This document shows positions 25,951-36,286 of a DNA stretch of 64,000 nt, one piece after another (position 1 is the stretch's first letter; each line of letters starts with the position of its first letter). Under the pieces are notes generated by a model that saw nothing but the letters and a program-made list of their open reading frames with translations, did not search any database and was not told where the DNA came from. The translations under genes and the position numbers were made by a program. The DNA comes from Eutrigla gurnardus (lineage: Eukaryota; Chordata; Actinopteri; Perciformes; Triglidae): assembly GCA_963514095.1 (NCBI GenBank), contig OY741267.1:8152048-8216047 (forward strand), read 5' to 3'.

Positions 25951-26526
25951 TCAGTAATATTCAGGGCTGCTGTCAGGGTGGGGAGGGGGTGGCCAAAAGG
26001 GAAGAGTCTTGGAGGTCTTGGATTTTAGTGACTTAGTTGCAGCTTTGAGAGAGGGGGTCTTGGATTTTGGTGACTTCGTTGCAGCTTTGGAAGAGGGGGT
26101 CTTGAGTTTTGGTGACTTAGTTGCAGCTTTGGAAGAGGGGATCTTGGATTTTGGTGACTTCGTTGCAGCTTTGGAAGAGGGGGTCTTGAGTTTTGGTGAC
26201 TTAGTTGCAGCCTTGGGAGAGGGGGTCTGAGTAGGGCGGGGGGTAGGTGGGGGTAGCTCCTGGAATTCCAAGGGGGAGGAGGGGAGAGAAAGGTTTATTG
26301 GAGGGAGGGAGAATGACGAAGACCTGGATTGGGATTTGGGAGGGGTGGGGGAGGGATCCACATTCAGTCCTCCTTCGACGTTGTTGATAATCTGAGAAGG
26401 GCGGGGGGTAGGTGGGGGTAGCTCTTGGAACTCCAAGGGGGAGGAGGGGAGAGAAAGGTTTATTGGAGGGAGGGAGAATGATGAAGACCTGGATGGAGAT
26501 TTGGGGGGGGTGGGGGAGAGATCCAC
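25951..26526 (-). CDS. Repetitive proline/lysine-rich ORF at the 5' end of the L2 LINE
   Basis: Open frame of 191 codons upstream of ORF2. The first half holds two copies of a module of about 163 bp (SFSLPPINLSLPSSPLEF, then proline-rich). The second half holds five copies of a 42-bp repeat giving 14-residue units with KAATKSPK and KTPS, like the basic SPKK-rich tails of linker histones. I recognise no known ORF1 fold (no coiled coil, RRM or esterase). It might be a nucleic-acid-binding ORF1 or untranslated repetitive 5' sequence. Confidence 0.45.
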   Translation of the reverse strand: MDLSPTPPKSPSRSSSFSLPPINLSLPSSPLEFQELPPPTPRPSQIINNVEGGLNVDPSPTPPKSQSRSSSFSLPPINLSLPSSPLEFQELPPPTPRPTQTPSPKAATKSPKLKTPSSKAATKSPKSKIPSSKAATKSPKLKTPSSKAATKSPKSKTPSLKAATKSLKSKTSKTLPFWPPPPHPDSSPEYY

Positions 26527-26592
26527 ATTCAGTCCTCCTTCGACGTTTCTGATTATCTGTGTTTCGTCTTCCCTCTTTGTTGGTTCCTCTCA

Positions 26593-27882
26593 GCAGACTG
26601 GTCACTATCAGCATGTTTACAGCAGACTGGTCACTATCAGCATGTTTACAGCAGACTGGTCACTATCAGCATGTGTACAGCAGACTGGTCACTATCAGCA
26701 TGTTTACAGACTGGTCACTATCAGCATGTTTACAACAGACTGGTCACTATCAGCATGTTTACAGCAGACTGGTCACTATCAGCATGTTTACAGACTGGTC
26801 ACTATCAGCATGTTTACAGCAGACTGGTCACTATCAGCATGTTTACAGTAGACTGGTCACTATCAGCATGTTTACAGCAGACTGGTCACTATCAGCATGT
26901 TTACAGACTGGTCACTATCAGCATGTTTACAGCAGACTGGTCACTATCAGCATGTTTACAGTAGACTGGTCACTATCAGCATGTTTACAGCAGACTGGTC
27001 ACTATCAGCATGTTAACAGCAGACTGGTCACTATCAGCATGTTTACAGCAGACTGGTCACTATCAGCATGTGTACAACAGACTGGTCACTATCAGCATGT
27101 TAACAGCAGACTGGTCACTATCAGCATGTTTACAGCAGACTGGTCACTATCAGCATGTTTACAGCAGACTGGTCACTATCAGCATGTGTACAGCAGACTG
27201 GTCACTATCAGCATGTTTACAGACTGGTCACTATCAGCATGTTTACAACAGACTGGTCACTATCAGCATGTTAACAGCAGACTGGTCACTATCAGCATGT
27301 TTACAGCAGACTGGTCACTATCAGCATGTTTACAGACTGGTCACTATCAGCATGTCTACAGACTGGTCACTATCAGCATGTGTACAGCAGACTGGTCACT
27401 ATCAGCATGTTTACAGCAGACTGGTCACTATCAGCATGTTTACAGCAGACTGGTCACTATCAGCATGTCTACAGACTGGTCACTATCAGCATGTTAACAG
27501 CAGACTGGTCACTATCAGCATGTTTACAGCAGACTGGTCACTATCAGCATGTTTACAGCAGACTGGTCACTATCAGCATGTTTACAGACTGGTCACTATC
27601 AGCATGTGTACAGCAGACTGGTCACTATCAGCATGTTTACAGACTGGTCACTATCAGCATGTTTACAGACTGGTCACTATCAGCATGTTTACAGCAGACT
27701 GGTCACTATCAGCATGTGTACAGCAGACTGGTCACTATCAGCTTGTTTACAGACTGGTCACTATCAGCATGTTTACAGACTGGTCACTATCAGCATGTGT
27801 ACAGCAGACTGGTCACTATCAGCATGTGTACAGCAGACTGGTCACTAACAGCATGTGTACAGCAGACTGGTCACTATCAGAA
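26593..27882. repeat. TRG-derived 29/26-bp satellite, right block
   Basis: About 46 further copies of the same unit, with 26-bp and 29-bp forms freely mixed. On the minus strand the unit contains TGTACACATGCTGATAGTG, close to the TRG membrane-exon sequence coding for LLYTVLIVKS (one base deleted and AAG changed to ACC). Both unit lengths leave remainder 2 when divided by 3, and no forward frame contains a stop, so long open frames arise automatically. I treat them as non-coding. Confidence 0.95.
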
Positions 27883-28746
27883 AGACGGGACGGACGCTGC
27901 TGGAGGTGGAAGAGCTGGAACCTCTGAAAGAGAACATGAGTGACAGTGAGCAACGTCAGTCCTCTGATCTCTCATATAATTATGAAGATACCTTTAAACA
28001 TCTATACCATTTTATGAATTCATAAGGTAAATATACATATTATAATAATGGACATATTTACCTTTATTTCAAAGTAATTTTAACGAATTAAGTATATATA
28101 ATATAATACATAATTACCACCATTTACTCACAAACTAATCAATTCCTTGGCAGAACTATTTTAAAATTCATACAGTTACAATATTATTTCATGAAATGTC
28201 AAATATAAATTAAGACTACTGTATATTATGATATAAAAACGTTGAGACTATATCAACCTATGAGGGGGAATTTAAATATAATATAATGTGTTGTAATATA
28301 ATGTATATGAAGATACATTTTTAAACCTAATTATATTCATATCATCTAAGAAAATATCTTTATACGGTAGAATGTATTTCCTACATTAGAGGTCATATAC
28401 ATGTTACAATAAGTTCCATATCCACCTTCATATAATTGTTAGTATGATAATATTATACATTACCCACCATACATTTCATTCTAATTGCTAAAGAAACAAA
28501 ACGGTACATTAATAATACAATTTTGTATATTATTTAACTTAATGTTAAAAATACGATTGAATATAAAAAAGTATATCGACAACCAAAATATTCCAAAATA
28601 TATTAATTTTATTATATTTGAAATTCAGTTAAGCAACATAAACTATGTCTATGAAAAAGTGCATTGAGATAAAAAAAAAGATAGCTCATGTGTGTTTTAT
28701 TTCTTTCTTTATGTTATATTGAAATATATGAATCAATAAACATGTT

Positions 28747-28795
28747 ATCCATCCATCCATCGTCTACCGCTTATCCTGTATTCAGTGTCGCGGGG
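28747..28795 (+). mobile_element. SINE tail fragment inserted in the TRG relic
   Basis: CCATCCATCCATCGTCTACC then GCTTATCCTGTATTCAG, absent at this point of the intact J-C introns. Confidence 0.55.
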
Positions 28796-29804
28796 ATGAT
28801 CATATCTGTTTGAATTCATGCATACACACATTTTCCACTGAAAGACATATTTACCATTATATCAAATAAAAAGGTCATGAGGTCAATTTACCATAAAAAT
28901 GATATCAATTAATTATCCAGCATATTTAAATTATTTTCAATATAAATGTGCTGACATATATTACATTTATTGAAATACAATATAGTTTCTAATATTATGG
29001 TGCTTTATTACTGAGATGATCAAATACTTTATACCTGTAACATTTCCAACATCATACTTTTTATATAAAAATCTGTTAAATCTGCAGAATTAAAGAATAA
29101 CTTGAGTCGTTGTTTCAGGAAATATGAACCTTTTAATAGAACAAAAGCTTCAAGGATTCTTTACTAATGATGGAAAAACTAACATGAGAAGCCTGAAGCA
29201 GCAGAAACTCATTAAAACACATTTTCAACTTGTTCTATAAACAGGCCTGGCCTGGGACAAAGATTCGACCCTGGACTCTTTGGTCCAGACTGGCCCACCA
29301 CAATCCAAGCGCAGATACTGTGCCAACTCGGCCCGTTGATGTACTGTACATATAATCACACAAGCTCTTAATAACACTACTATACTGAATAATATCCCTT
29401 TATATTCTGGAGCCTTGAATAAAATAAATGATGACTACACAGTATGTTGCTCATTTGCTCTTAAGAAGGAAACTGGAGAAAGGATTTAAGATTGAAGAGT
29501 GTTGTTTATTTAACTCACTCATATGTGGTGGAACTGATCATGGCATTGGCAGGCTGATAGCAAGGTACTGTGGTCAAACCACACCACATTGCAACATGTG
29601 ACTTTTAAGCTTGTAGATCTGCAAATGTGTGGCAAGCTTTGATGAAAATATAAAATAGTGGTTAATAAAAGCAACTATTAAATAATCAGGATGGTATATT
29701 ATTTTCCAACACCTTAGATAACTAGATTTAGTTATAACACCACACACTATGCAGAGATCTATTATGTCAAGTAAAGTTCATAGAAGGTTCTGAACATTTA
29801 GTGA

Positions 29805-30112
29805 ATGAGTGTTTATCCACATGTTATCTAGCACACACACCTGCTATCACCACCACCATCTCCTCCTCCTCCTCCTGTACCACCATGGCAGCGGGAGCCT
29901 CACTTTCACTGTCCGCCTGCGACTCCTGCCTAGAGGGACCCGCCGCAGCCGCAGCCTCGGAGCCGGAGGCCACGCCGCCGCCGGCCCCCGCCGCAACAAA
30001 CATGTTTAATATGTTTCTGCTCTCAGCGGCATCAGTAGCGAGAGCATTTTTTTTTCTTTTCCCTCAGTTTTTCTGCACCACCTTTTCGCTTTTCTCCATT
30101 TTCGCTTTGTTT
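29805..30112 (-). pseudogene. hAT transposase N-terminal fragment (ZMYM1-like), uncertain
   Basis: The minus strand reads MEKSEKVVQKN, a stop, GKRKKNALATDAAESRNI, and then an alanine/acid-rich stretch. The basic start followed by ALATDAA resembles the N terminus of ZMYM1-like hAT proteins. Locally GC-rich (29880-30000). No following transposase domain. Confidence 0.35.
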
Positions 30113-31730
30113 TTCGTGTGTGTTTCCCTTCTCTCTCATAATGATTGATCATCATTAAAGGTGATTGGACGAGGGGGGGTAGTCTGGAAAATGGGTGGGA
30201 CTACTGGGCCTCTGTAGCCTATCATAGGACCACTGGGCCAGGTATTCTTTAGACAGACAAGCCACTGGGCTCTAATGTGTCTGTGGGCTGCAGTTGAACT
30301 CTGTGGGCTGGTGCATGTCTCTCTCCCTGGGCTGCACCAAAAATAATAATAATAATAATAATAATTAGATTAATTTTTTTAATCGAGTCCCGGCCCTAAT
30401 TTTAAAAAATGCATTTTTGTATGCTTTCATTTCTAAATCAGGATCTATTTTCCACTCATCACCATGACAGTCAGCTGGACAGCTTTCTATAGTCACTTCA
30501 GACTATATTTAGGATTACCACCATAATAGAAAGTCACAAAGATCAACTTATTGTGAGTGTTTTTATTGCAATCTGCAAAAATTATCGTCCCATCCATACA
30601 TGTGACCGTGGTGTAGTTAGTTTAAAGCCAAACATCAACACTTCTACCGATTGCATTCATTTATTTCTTCATTAGCGTTTATTTTCTGCAATAATCCAAC
30701 ATCCAATGGAGAAATCCCATTGGTGCTTTGTGGAGGGATCCAGTGTGAAGCTAACTGCAGCTCTATTTGTGACCGTGTTCCTGTAATGTGCCTTTAGGCA
30801 GCAACCTTCAACACAAGCCACATTTGAGCCGTAAGACTGTTGTCACCAGCAGAGGCCACACACGAGGAGTGTTGTGACAATAAACTGACCTCCAATCAGG
30901 AGAAGTCAAACTCAGACAAACCCATTAGGAAGAGTAGAAATACTAATGAGCACTTTAATGAATTTCATATGCCTCTAATTATAATCAAAACTAAAAACTA
31001 AAAGGTCACTGCAAGTCGATGTTGAATCCGGCAGACAAATTCAACTTCTCAATGTTTGAGAATATCGACTGCAGGAACTCCGCAGATGAGAAACAGGCCC
31101 AGTTGGATCAGGTCCTGTTTCCGTCTCACTATAAACCTAAAGGTACATTTTGAAACTTGTAAATCCTGGAAGAGTATTATGGGCAAAGTCACTATAAAGT
31201 CATTTTGGATCCAACGTTTTAATATTCAGGTCCAATAAAGAAAAAATGTAAGACACTTACAAGGATACTATCCACTTCTGAGTTGGGAATTAAATGACAC
31301 CAGTATTGTAATTTGTCTTCAGTTTTTCCATTTTCTACTTCTACCAATAATGTACTGTTTACTCTAACACTACATCTATCTGACAAATGGAGTTACTTGA
31401 TTACACATTTTACATGAAAGTACTATGCTGTTGCCAAGTAACCAGCAAATCAATATTTTCATGCATTTCAATGGTCAAAAGCCCCATTTGTTTGCCAAAC
31501 ACAAAATCAAAGCATCACATCTGTGCAGCTGCAGCTTCACCCTTTCAGGCCTCGAAGTATAAAACAGAAACAATCTGAGGAGAAGTCTTTGACTGTGAAC
31601 AAACATGCAAACTGAGGCCAGAAGTGACCAGGAGAAGTTGCTTCATGTTAAAGAGCGTTTTCTTGTAATTAAATCAAGTTTAGAGTCAGTGTTTCTCACA
31701 AAATGCATTGTGTGCATCCTGCTCAGCACA
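30113..31730. other. Gene-free spacer
   Basis: No gene recognised; an AAT repeat near 30343-30365. A CTCF-like core CCACCAGGGGGGAG lies at 31737-31750, at the start of the next element. Confidence 0.4.
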
Positions 31731-31734
31731 ATGG

Positions 31735-32450
31735 CGCCACCAGGGGGGAGTGACCTTTAATGACATCTGGGACAATATTCTGAGTCTTGCTGAGAAATGC
31801 AGCATAAGTGTGACACCTCCAGGCCGTCAGGTCAGACCAAGCTCAAGGCTTGAAGGACATTACATGTTCACTCCAATAGTTCAAAGACAAGTCAACACAG
31901 AGAAGGAGTCCTTTCGGACAGGTTCATTTATTCCAGTCATTGATGTGCTTCTCTCTGAGGTGAGGAGAAGATTTTCTAAAGAAAACTGTGTCATCATGAA
32001 AGGGATACAGGCCCTGAATCCCTGCAGTCCCACATTTTGTGAGAAAGATGTTGTGTTTCCATTTTCATCGCAATATAACTGCAGCACTGAGGATCTGCAA
32101 TATATGATCCCCCAGCTTAAGCGCATTAGAGGAAGCGAACTAGTGGTCAGGAAACACCAAAGAGTTTAATAGAGCTCACTGTCTTTCTGGAGCCATATAG
32201 GGAGGTCTTCCACGAGATGTTTAAACTGTGCAAAATTGCGCTTGCATTACCTGTAAGTACAGCATCCTGTGAGCGCAGTTTTTCTATGCTTAAGTTGATC
32301 AAAACTGCCTTGAGAAGTACCATGACTGATGAGCGTTTAAGCAACTTGGGGGTGCTAAGTGTGGAATCAAGAAGGGCTTAGGCCATAAATCTTGATGACT
32401 TTGTGGATGTTTGCCAAAAAACACAGCAACAGGTGAATAAAATTGTTCTG
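31735..32450 (+). pseudogene. hAT transposase C-terminal half (ZMYM1-like)
   Basis: In order: SRLEGHYMFTPIVQRQV, FIPVIDVLLSEVRRRFS, FSSQYNCSTEDLQ, a frameshift near 32165, FLEPYREVFHEMFKL, and the hAT dimerisation region ALPVSTASCERSFSMLKLIK, LRSTMTDERLSNLGVLSVES, then a stop and DFVDVFAKKHSNR. This dimerisation region is highly conserved among hAT transposases. N-terminal half absent. Inactive. Confidence 0.75.
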
Positions 32451-32861
32451 AAACATAATGTAAGCCTGGTAATCAGAAATACTATTGATCCCTGGTGGGA
32501 AATAGCGAATCTATGACTGTTTCTGAAACATACTGTATAAGTCAAGTCAAGTATTTCTGTTTGTATCTGAAAGTGCCTGCTTTTTCTGTTTTGATTACAA
32601 TAAATGTGCACCTTTAAATTAAGCAGTACATTTGTCTTTTTAAGGTAAAGAATAATTAGCCTATTTTAAAAAACAATGAATCACCTACAGTATCACACAT
32701 AGCACAATGAAACGGGATTGTTGTGGGACTCAAAATGTTAACTGTACTGTTATTAGTCTATGCACATTAGATCATTATTAATATGTATTGTAACACAATA
32801 CAAGTATATCAGTAGGCATTTCCTCAAGTCTTTCTCATAGTTTTCTACTAGCCTATATACT
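32451..32861. other. Gene-free AT-rich stretch
   Basis: Possibly the 3' flank of the preceding hAT element; nothing recognised. Confidence 0.4.
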
Positions 32862-33246
32862 CCATCCATCCATCCATCCATTTTCTACCGCTTATCCAGT
32901 ATTCAGGGTCGCGGGGGGGCTGGAGCCGATCCCAGCTGTCATTGGGCGAAGGCAGGGTACACCCTGGACAGGACGCCAGTCTATCGCAGGGCCGACATGT
33001 AGAGACAAACAACCATTCACACTCACATTCACACCTACGGGCAATTTAGAGTCACCAATTTACCTATCCCCATCCTGCATGTCTTTGGACTGTGGGAGGA
33101 AGCCGGAGAACCCGGAGAGAACCCACGCTTACACGGGGAGAACATGCAAACTCCACACAGAAGGAACCCGGGCCGACCCGGGGATCGAACCCGGGACCCT
33201 CTTGCTGTGAGGCGAGAGTGCTAACCACTACACCACCGTGCAGCCC
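32862..33246 (-). mobile_element. Full-length tRNA-derived SINE
   Basis: The minus strand starts GGGCTGCACGGTGGTGTAGT (tRNA-like head with A-box-like GTAGTGGTTAGCAC and B-box GGGTTCGATCCCC), then the conserved body (GGAGTTTGCATGTTCTCCCC, CCTCCCACAGTCCAAAGAC), and ends GATAAGCGGTAGAAAATGG with repeated ATGG. The tail matches the end of the RTE-like LINE tails in this window. This is the reference copy for the minisatellite-bearing SINEs at 6240 and 47212. Confidence 0.85.
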
Positions 33247-33289
33247 CCTATATACTCCAGTATAATAAAATATTATTAGTAATCGTACT

Positions 33290-33404
33290 AATATAATACA
33301 ATTCCTGAAATTGTGGCTTTTTAGTTGTGGTGTGCCACCCCAAAATTTTAAGTGGCCCCACCTGGCCACCCCTATGAAAAATGTCTGCAGGCGCCACTGG
33401 CCAA
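33290..33404 (-). mobile_element. Possible hAT terminus inside integrase
   Basis: At the integrase breakpoint the minus strand begins CCAGTGGCGCCTGCAGAC, then GGGGTGGCCAGGTGGGGCC, a hAT-like terminal sequence. The other terminus and a target duplication were not found. Confidence 0.35.
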
Positions 33405-34136
33405 ACATAGAGAAGAAATCAATCAGAGCCTTCACAATGGCTGGAGCCTTAATTTTCCGTAAAGGGACAGCATGAGGGAACCGTGTTAACGTACACATAA
33501 TTGTGAGTAAATGTTGACTGCCGGACTTCGTCCGAGGCAACAGACCAACACAATCCAAAATGACATGTTCAAACGGCTCGGAGGAGACAGGTATTGGCTG
33601 TAAAGGCGCAGGAGGAACAACCTTAGGTTTTCCAATAACCTGACACACATGACACGTACGACAGTATTTTGCAACATCACGGTTAACACCTGGCCAATAA
33701 AAATATCGGGTGATAAGATCCAGTGTCTTTGTCACACCCAAATGACCAGATAAATGGTGATCATGAGCAACGCTCAATATGTGATCACGATAACACACGG
33801 GGACAACAATTTGGTAGAAAACCCTCCACTCATCTTGCGCCGAGGCCGTAGAGGTCTCCATTTGCGCATCAAGACACCCTCTCGCAAAAAGTAGCCGTGA
33901 GGAGAATGCTCAATATCTATTTCGGCCACAGCCTCGACAAAGAGCGAAGCGAGAGACGGGTCGTTTCTCTGTTCCTTAATTAAGTGCTCACGACTCACAG
34001 ACACTTTAGGAACCTTGGACAGTGATTCAGAATCAGCCGGCAAATCACTTACATCGAGTGAGGATTTTACAAAAAATGTATCGCAAAGACCGAATGATTC
34101 TTCCTCAACCTGGGTTTCTTTTGCACGCTGTGCCAT
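33405..34136 (-). pseudogene. Linker and integrase N-terminal part of the Gmr1-like element
   Basis: Begins MAQRAKETQ, with a linker SREHLIKEQRNDPSLASLF and GYFLREGVLMRKW. After a frameshift near 33820 comes the HHCC zinc domain (HLSGHLGVTKT ... CRTCHVC) and the start of the catalytic core (HVILDCVG with its first aspartate, LLTIMCTLTRFPHAVPLR). The core is cut at FFSMFG, before the second Asp and the Glu. The continuing frame is foreign (another element and the SINE). Confidence 0.7.
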
Positions 34137-34139
34137 TCA

Positions 34140-34891
34140 TTTAAATCGTCCGGACATTGAGAGATTGGAGAGTTAGTTACTACGGGCGAAGGAAACACCA
34201 TGCCTCCCATAACATCATTGCCCAGCAACACTTGCACATTTTTAATTGGGAGAGTACGACGTACACCCATTTTAAAGTCACCAGCAACTAAATCCGAAAC
34301 AAGCGCAACCTCATGGAGAGGGACATTCACAAAGCCCATTTTGAAACCTTGCACAAGGATATTCTCGCCAGCATAAGACTTTTTACTAAATGGCAAAACA
34401 CTCTCCAGAATGAAACTTTGCGAAGCAGCTGTATCCCTAAGTATGTTCCCAGGCACACGCACCTCGCGGTTGCCTGTTAAAGCAATGTAGCCCGTTGACA
34501 CAAACGGAGCAAAGACGTCACTCACTTTCTCGTCTTTCCGAGACGTCGGAGGAAATCTGGAAACACAAAGACCTAACTCTGAGCCAGTCTTGGGCGTGAA
34601 CTTAACCTTACTGTCACGTTTCAATTTAAAACAATTAGCGATAAGATGCCCACGCTTATGACAGTGCCCACAAACCATTGGATCCTTTGGACGAGTCACA
34701 CGTTCATCATCATTTTGAGCATGTTCCATTACAGTTTCTTTGGCCACATTAAAGTTCCGTTGCTGACCATAATTCTGAAACTTAACAGGATAAGAGATTG
34801 CATCTCTTCTTGCAAGCACATATTCGTCAGCAAGTACAGCAGCGCTAGACGGCGTAAGATCTTGGGTCATGTGTTGATTCCCGAGTGTCAA
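34140..34891 (-). pseudogene. gag C terminus, zinc knuckle and protease of the Gmr1-like element
   Basis: Continues gag at LGNQHMTQDLTPSSAAVLAD, carries the CCHC knuckle CGHCHKRGHLIANC (about 34633-34673), and then a retropepsin domain with LRDTAASQSFI (DTAAS replaces the usual DTGA/DSGA loop) and LLGNDVMGG. Read continuously from 34891 and shifted out of frame near 34140. The altered active-site loop (Ala for Gly) is a common variant in this family as far as I know, but could also be damage. Confidence 0.65.
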
Positions 34892-34897
34892 ATAAAC

Positions 34898-36150
34898 ATG
34901 GATAAGAAGACGAGGTCAAAGCCATCAGGTGCCCAGTTCAGAAAAAAGAGAAAAGAAGAAGAGGAGAAACATGCTAAAGATAAAGGTATGGAGCCATGTC
35001 ACCTACTCTTCATGAGTATCATCATGCATGTGATGAAATTAAATGACGTTAATTAGTACAGGCTAACTCCCGGCTGTTTGTTAGCCTCTTGCTACGCACT
35101 GCTGGCTATAACAGTAGATGACGACAGAATCTGTTTTCAGTCCAACTGACTAGCAAACATTATATCTAATTAATTTCACCCTAATAATGTGTATGTAACA
35201 CAATGATGACTAGCTCACATATTGTTTGGTAAACTTGTTAGATCATGTGCTGCTCAGTAAAGTGAATTATCAATTCTGTAAGCTAATTCAAAAGACGTAT
35301 ATTGCACTGATGTTTTGTGATATAGCTTTCTGAGTCATTTGGAGTGTGTCATGTATACAATTAGCCATTAACCAAGGAGGTTGTGATATTAATTTGTTTC
35401 CTATTCTAAAAGTTGGATAAATTATGCGTAATAACATGTTTATTTAATTGTGCTATTCATGCATTGATCATTTATGTTATATTTTAATGCAAATGCAGGG
35501 GCACTATTGATACAAGGTGGGAAAGCAAGGTCAAGAGTGTGGAGCCCCTGTGATATCAGGCAGCTGCAGTGAGAGAGGCACTGATCGAGGTGAGGGACCA
35601 CACCAAAGACACTGTTATAAAGATTGAGGCTCAATCTCTGTCAGAGGAGGTGGGGTCATACAGCTTCACCATTTGTTCAGTGGTGTGGTATGACCTGTTG
35701 TGCCAGATACAGCATGTGAGCAAGCAGATGCAGTCTCCTAGCATGCATGTTGATGTTGCGGTCAATCTCCTCAACAAAACCGAGAGAGGTCTCCGCAATT
35801 ATAGGGCAACAGGCTTTGTGGCTGCACAAATGGCAGCCACAGATATCTGTGAAGAAATGAATGGGGAGGCTGTCTTAAAACAAAAACGGCTGAGGTCCAA
35901 AAAACGGCACTTCTCCTATGAAGCATTTGATGAGCCCTTCACTGATGCTCTGAAGAAACTGGAGGTGAGCTGGAGGTGGAGCTTTTCAAAGCTGAAGCTC
36001 ATCAAAACGTACCTCAGGTCAACCATGTCACAGGAACGCCTTACTGGTCTGGCCATCATCAGTATCAATCATACAGTTGCTGAGCAGATTTCATATGATG
36101 ATGTAATTGATGACTTTGCATCAAGGAAGGCAAGAAGAGTCAGGCTATAG
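34898..36150 (+). pseudogene. Internally deleted hAT (ZMYM1-like) gene with intron kept
   Basis: Exon 1 (34898-34985) starts MDKKTRSKPSGAQFRKKRK, the N terminus usual in ZMYM1-like hAT proteins, with a donor GGTATGG. After an AT-rich intron, an acceptor near 35500 leads to GALLIQGGKA, a frame break at about 35565, then an open stretch of 193 codons to 36150: EALIEVRDHTKDTVIKIEAQ (transposase interior), ERGLRNYRATGFVAAQ, and the dimerisation end SKLKLIKTYLRSTMSQERL, VIDDFASRKARRVRL. The zinc-finger region and much of the catalytic core are missing. AATAAA at about 36202. It sits in the gag of the LTR element. Confidence 0.65.
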
Positions 36151-36286
36151 ATGGTAGTTGTGCTATTTATTTTGTGTTTCTTGTTCATGTTCAAAGTGTA
36201 ATAAAATGATTACACTCTCTTAAGTGTGTTATTGTATTTGTGTGAGGTTTTGTGCAATTCAGAAATTTGATTCTCTATTTTCCGGC

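Larger units (their letters stand above)
22736..26592 (-). mobile_element. L2-type LINE, nearly full length, inside the satellite
   Basis: A minus-strand non-LTR retrotransposon splits the satellite. Its 3' end (left) is a short tandem tail of four AAGGC units, then untranslated sequence. ORF2 (endonuclease plus reverse transcriptase) spans 22951-25863 and a repetitive ORF lies at 25951-26526. The satellite reads straight across the insertion (GTTAA before, CAGCAGACTGG after) with no visible target-site duplication. Low decay (one stop in 971 codons) suggests a young copy. Confidence 0.85.
22030..29245 (-). pseudogene. Inverted, decayed third TRG constant region
   Basis: Read on the minus strand, this relic follows the cassettes in order. 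From 29245 down to about 27975 it matches the J-C intron; it starts about 35 bp past where J would end, so J is gone. It then jumps straight to the intron before exon 2 and to exon 2 itself (GAGGTTCCAGCT, about 27910-27968): the Ig constant exon and its borders, about 450 bp, are missing. The 2.9-kb intron before the membrane exon is almost absent. A 26/29-bp satellite lies where the membrane exon should be, and from about 22170 down to 22030 the sequence matches the end of the tail exon (CACATGCTGACTG) and the 3'UTR (CACCATCACATCTC). It is interrupted by an L2 LINE and a SINE tail at 28747. It cannot encode a receptor chain. Overall similarity is clearly below that between copies A and B, so it is older. 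Confidence 0.82.

Noticed and set aside
22170..27882. CRISPR-like array.
   Set aside because: Units are head-to-tail without unique spacers, the genome is vertebrate, and the unit resembles a TRG exon.
22184..27943. Long open frames (up to about 312 codons) across the 29/26-bp repeats.
   Set aside because: All three forward frames of the repeat lack stops and both unit lengths leave the same remainder modulo 3, so openness is automatic. No leader, domain or start context.
29801..30148. A GC-rich plus-strand ORF (115 codons).
   Set aside because: Low-complexity alanine/serine/phenylalanine composition; the minus strand reads better as a hAT N terminus.
30628..30635. CCAAACAT as the second target-site copy of the hAT terminus at 33397.
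   Set aside because: No integrase sequence resumes there and no hAT terminus adjoins it.
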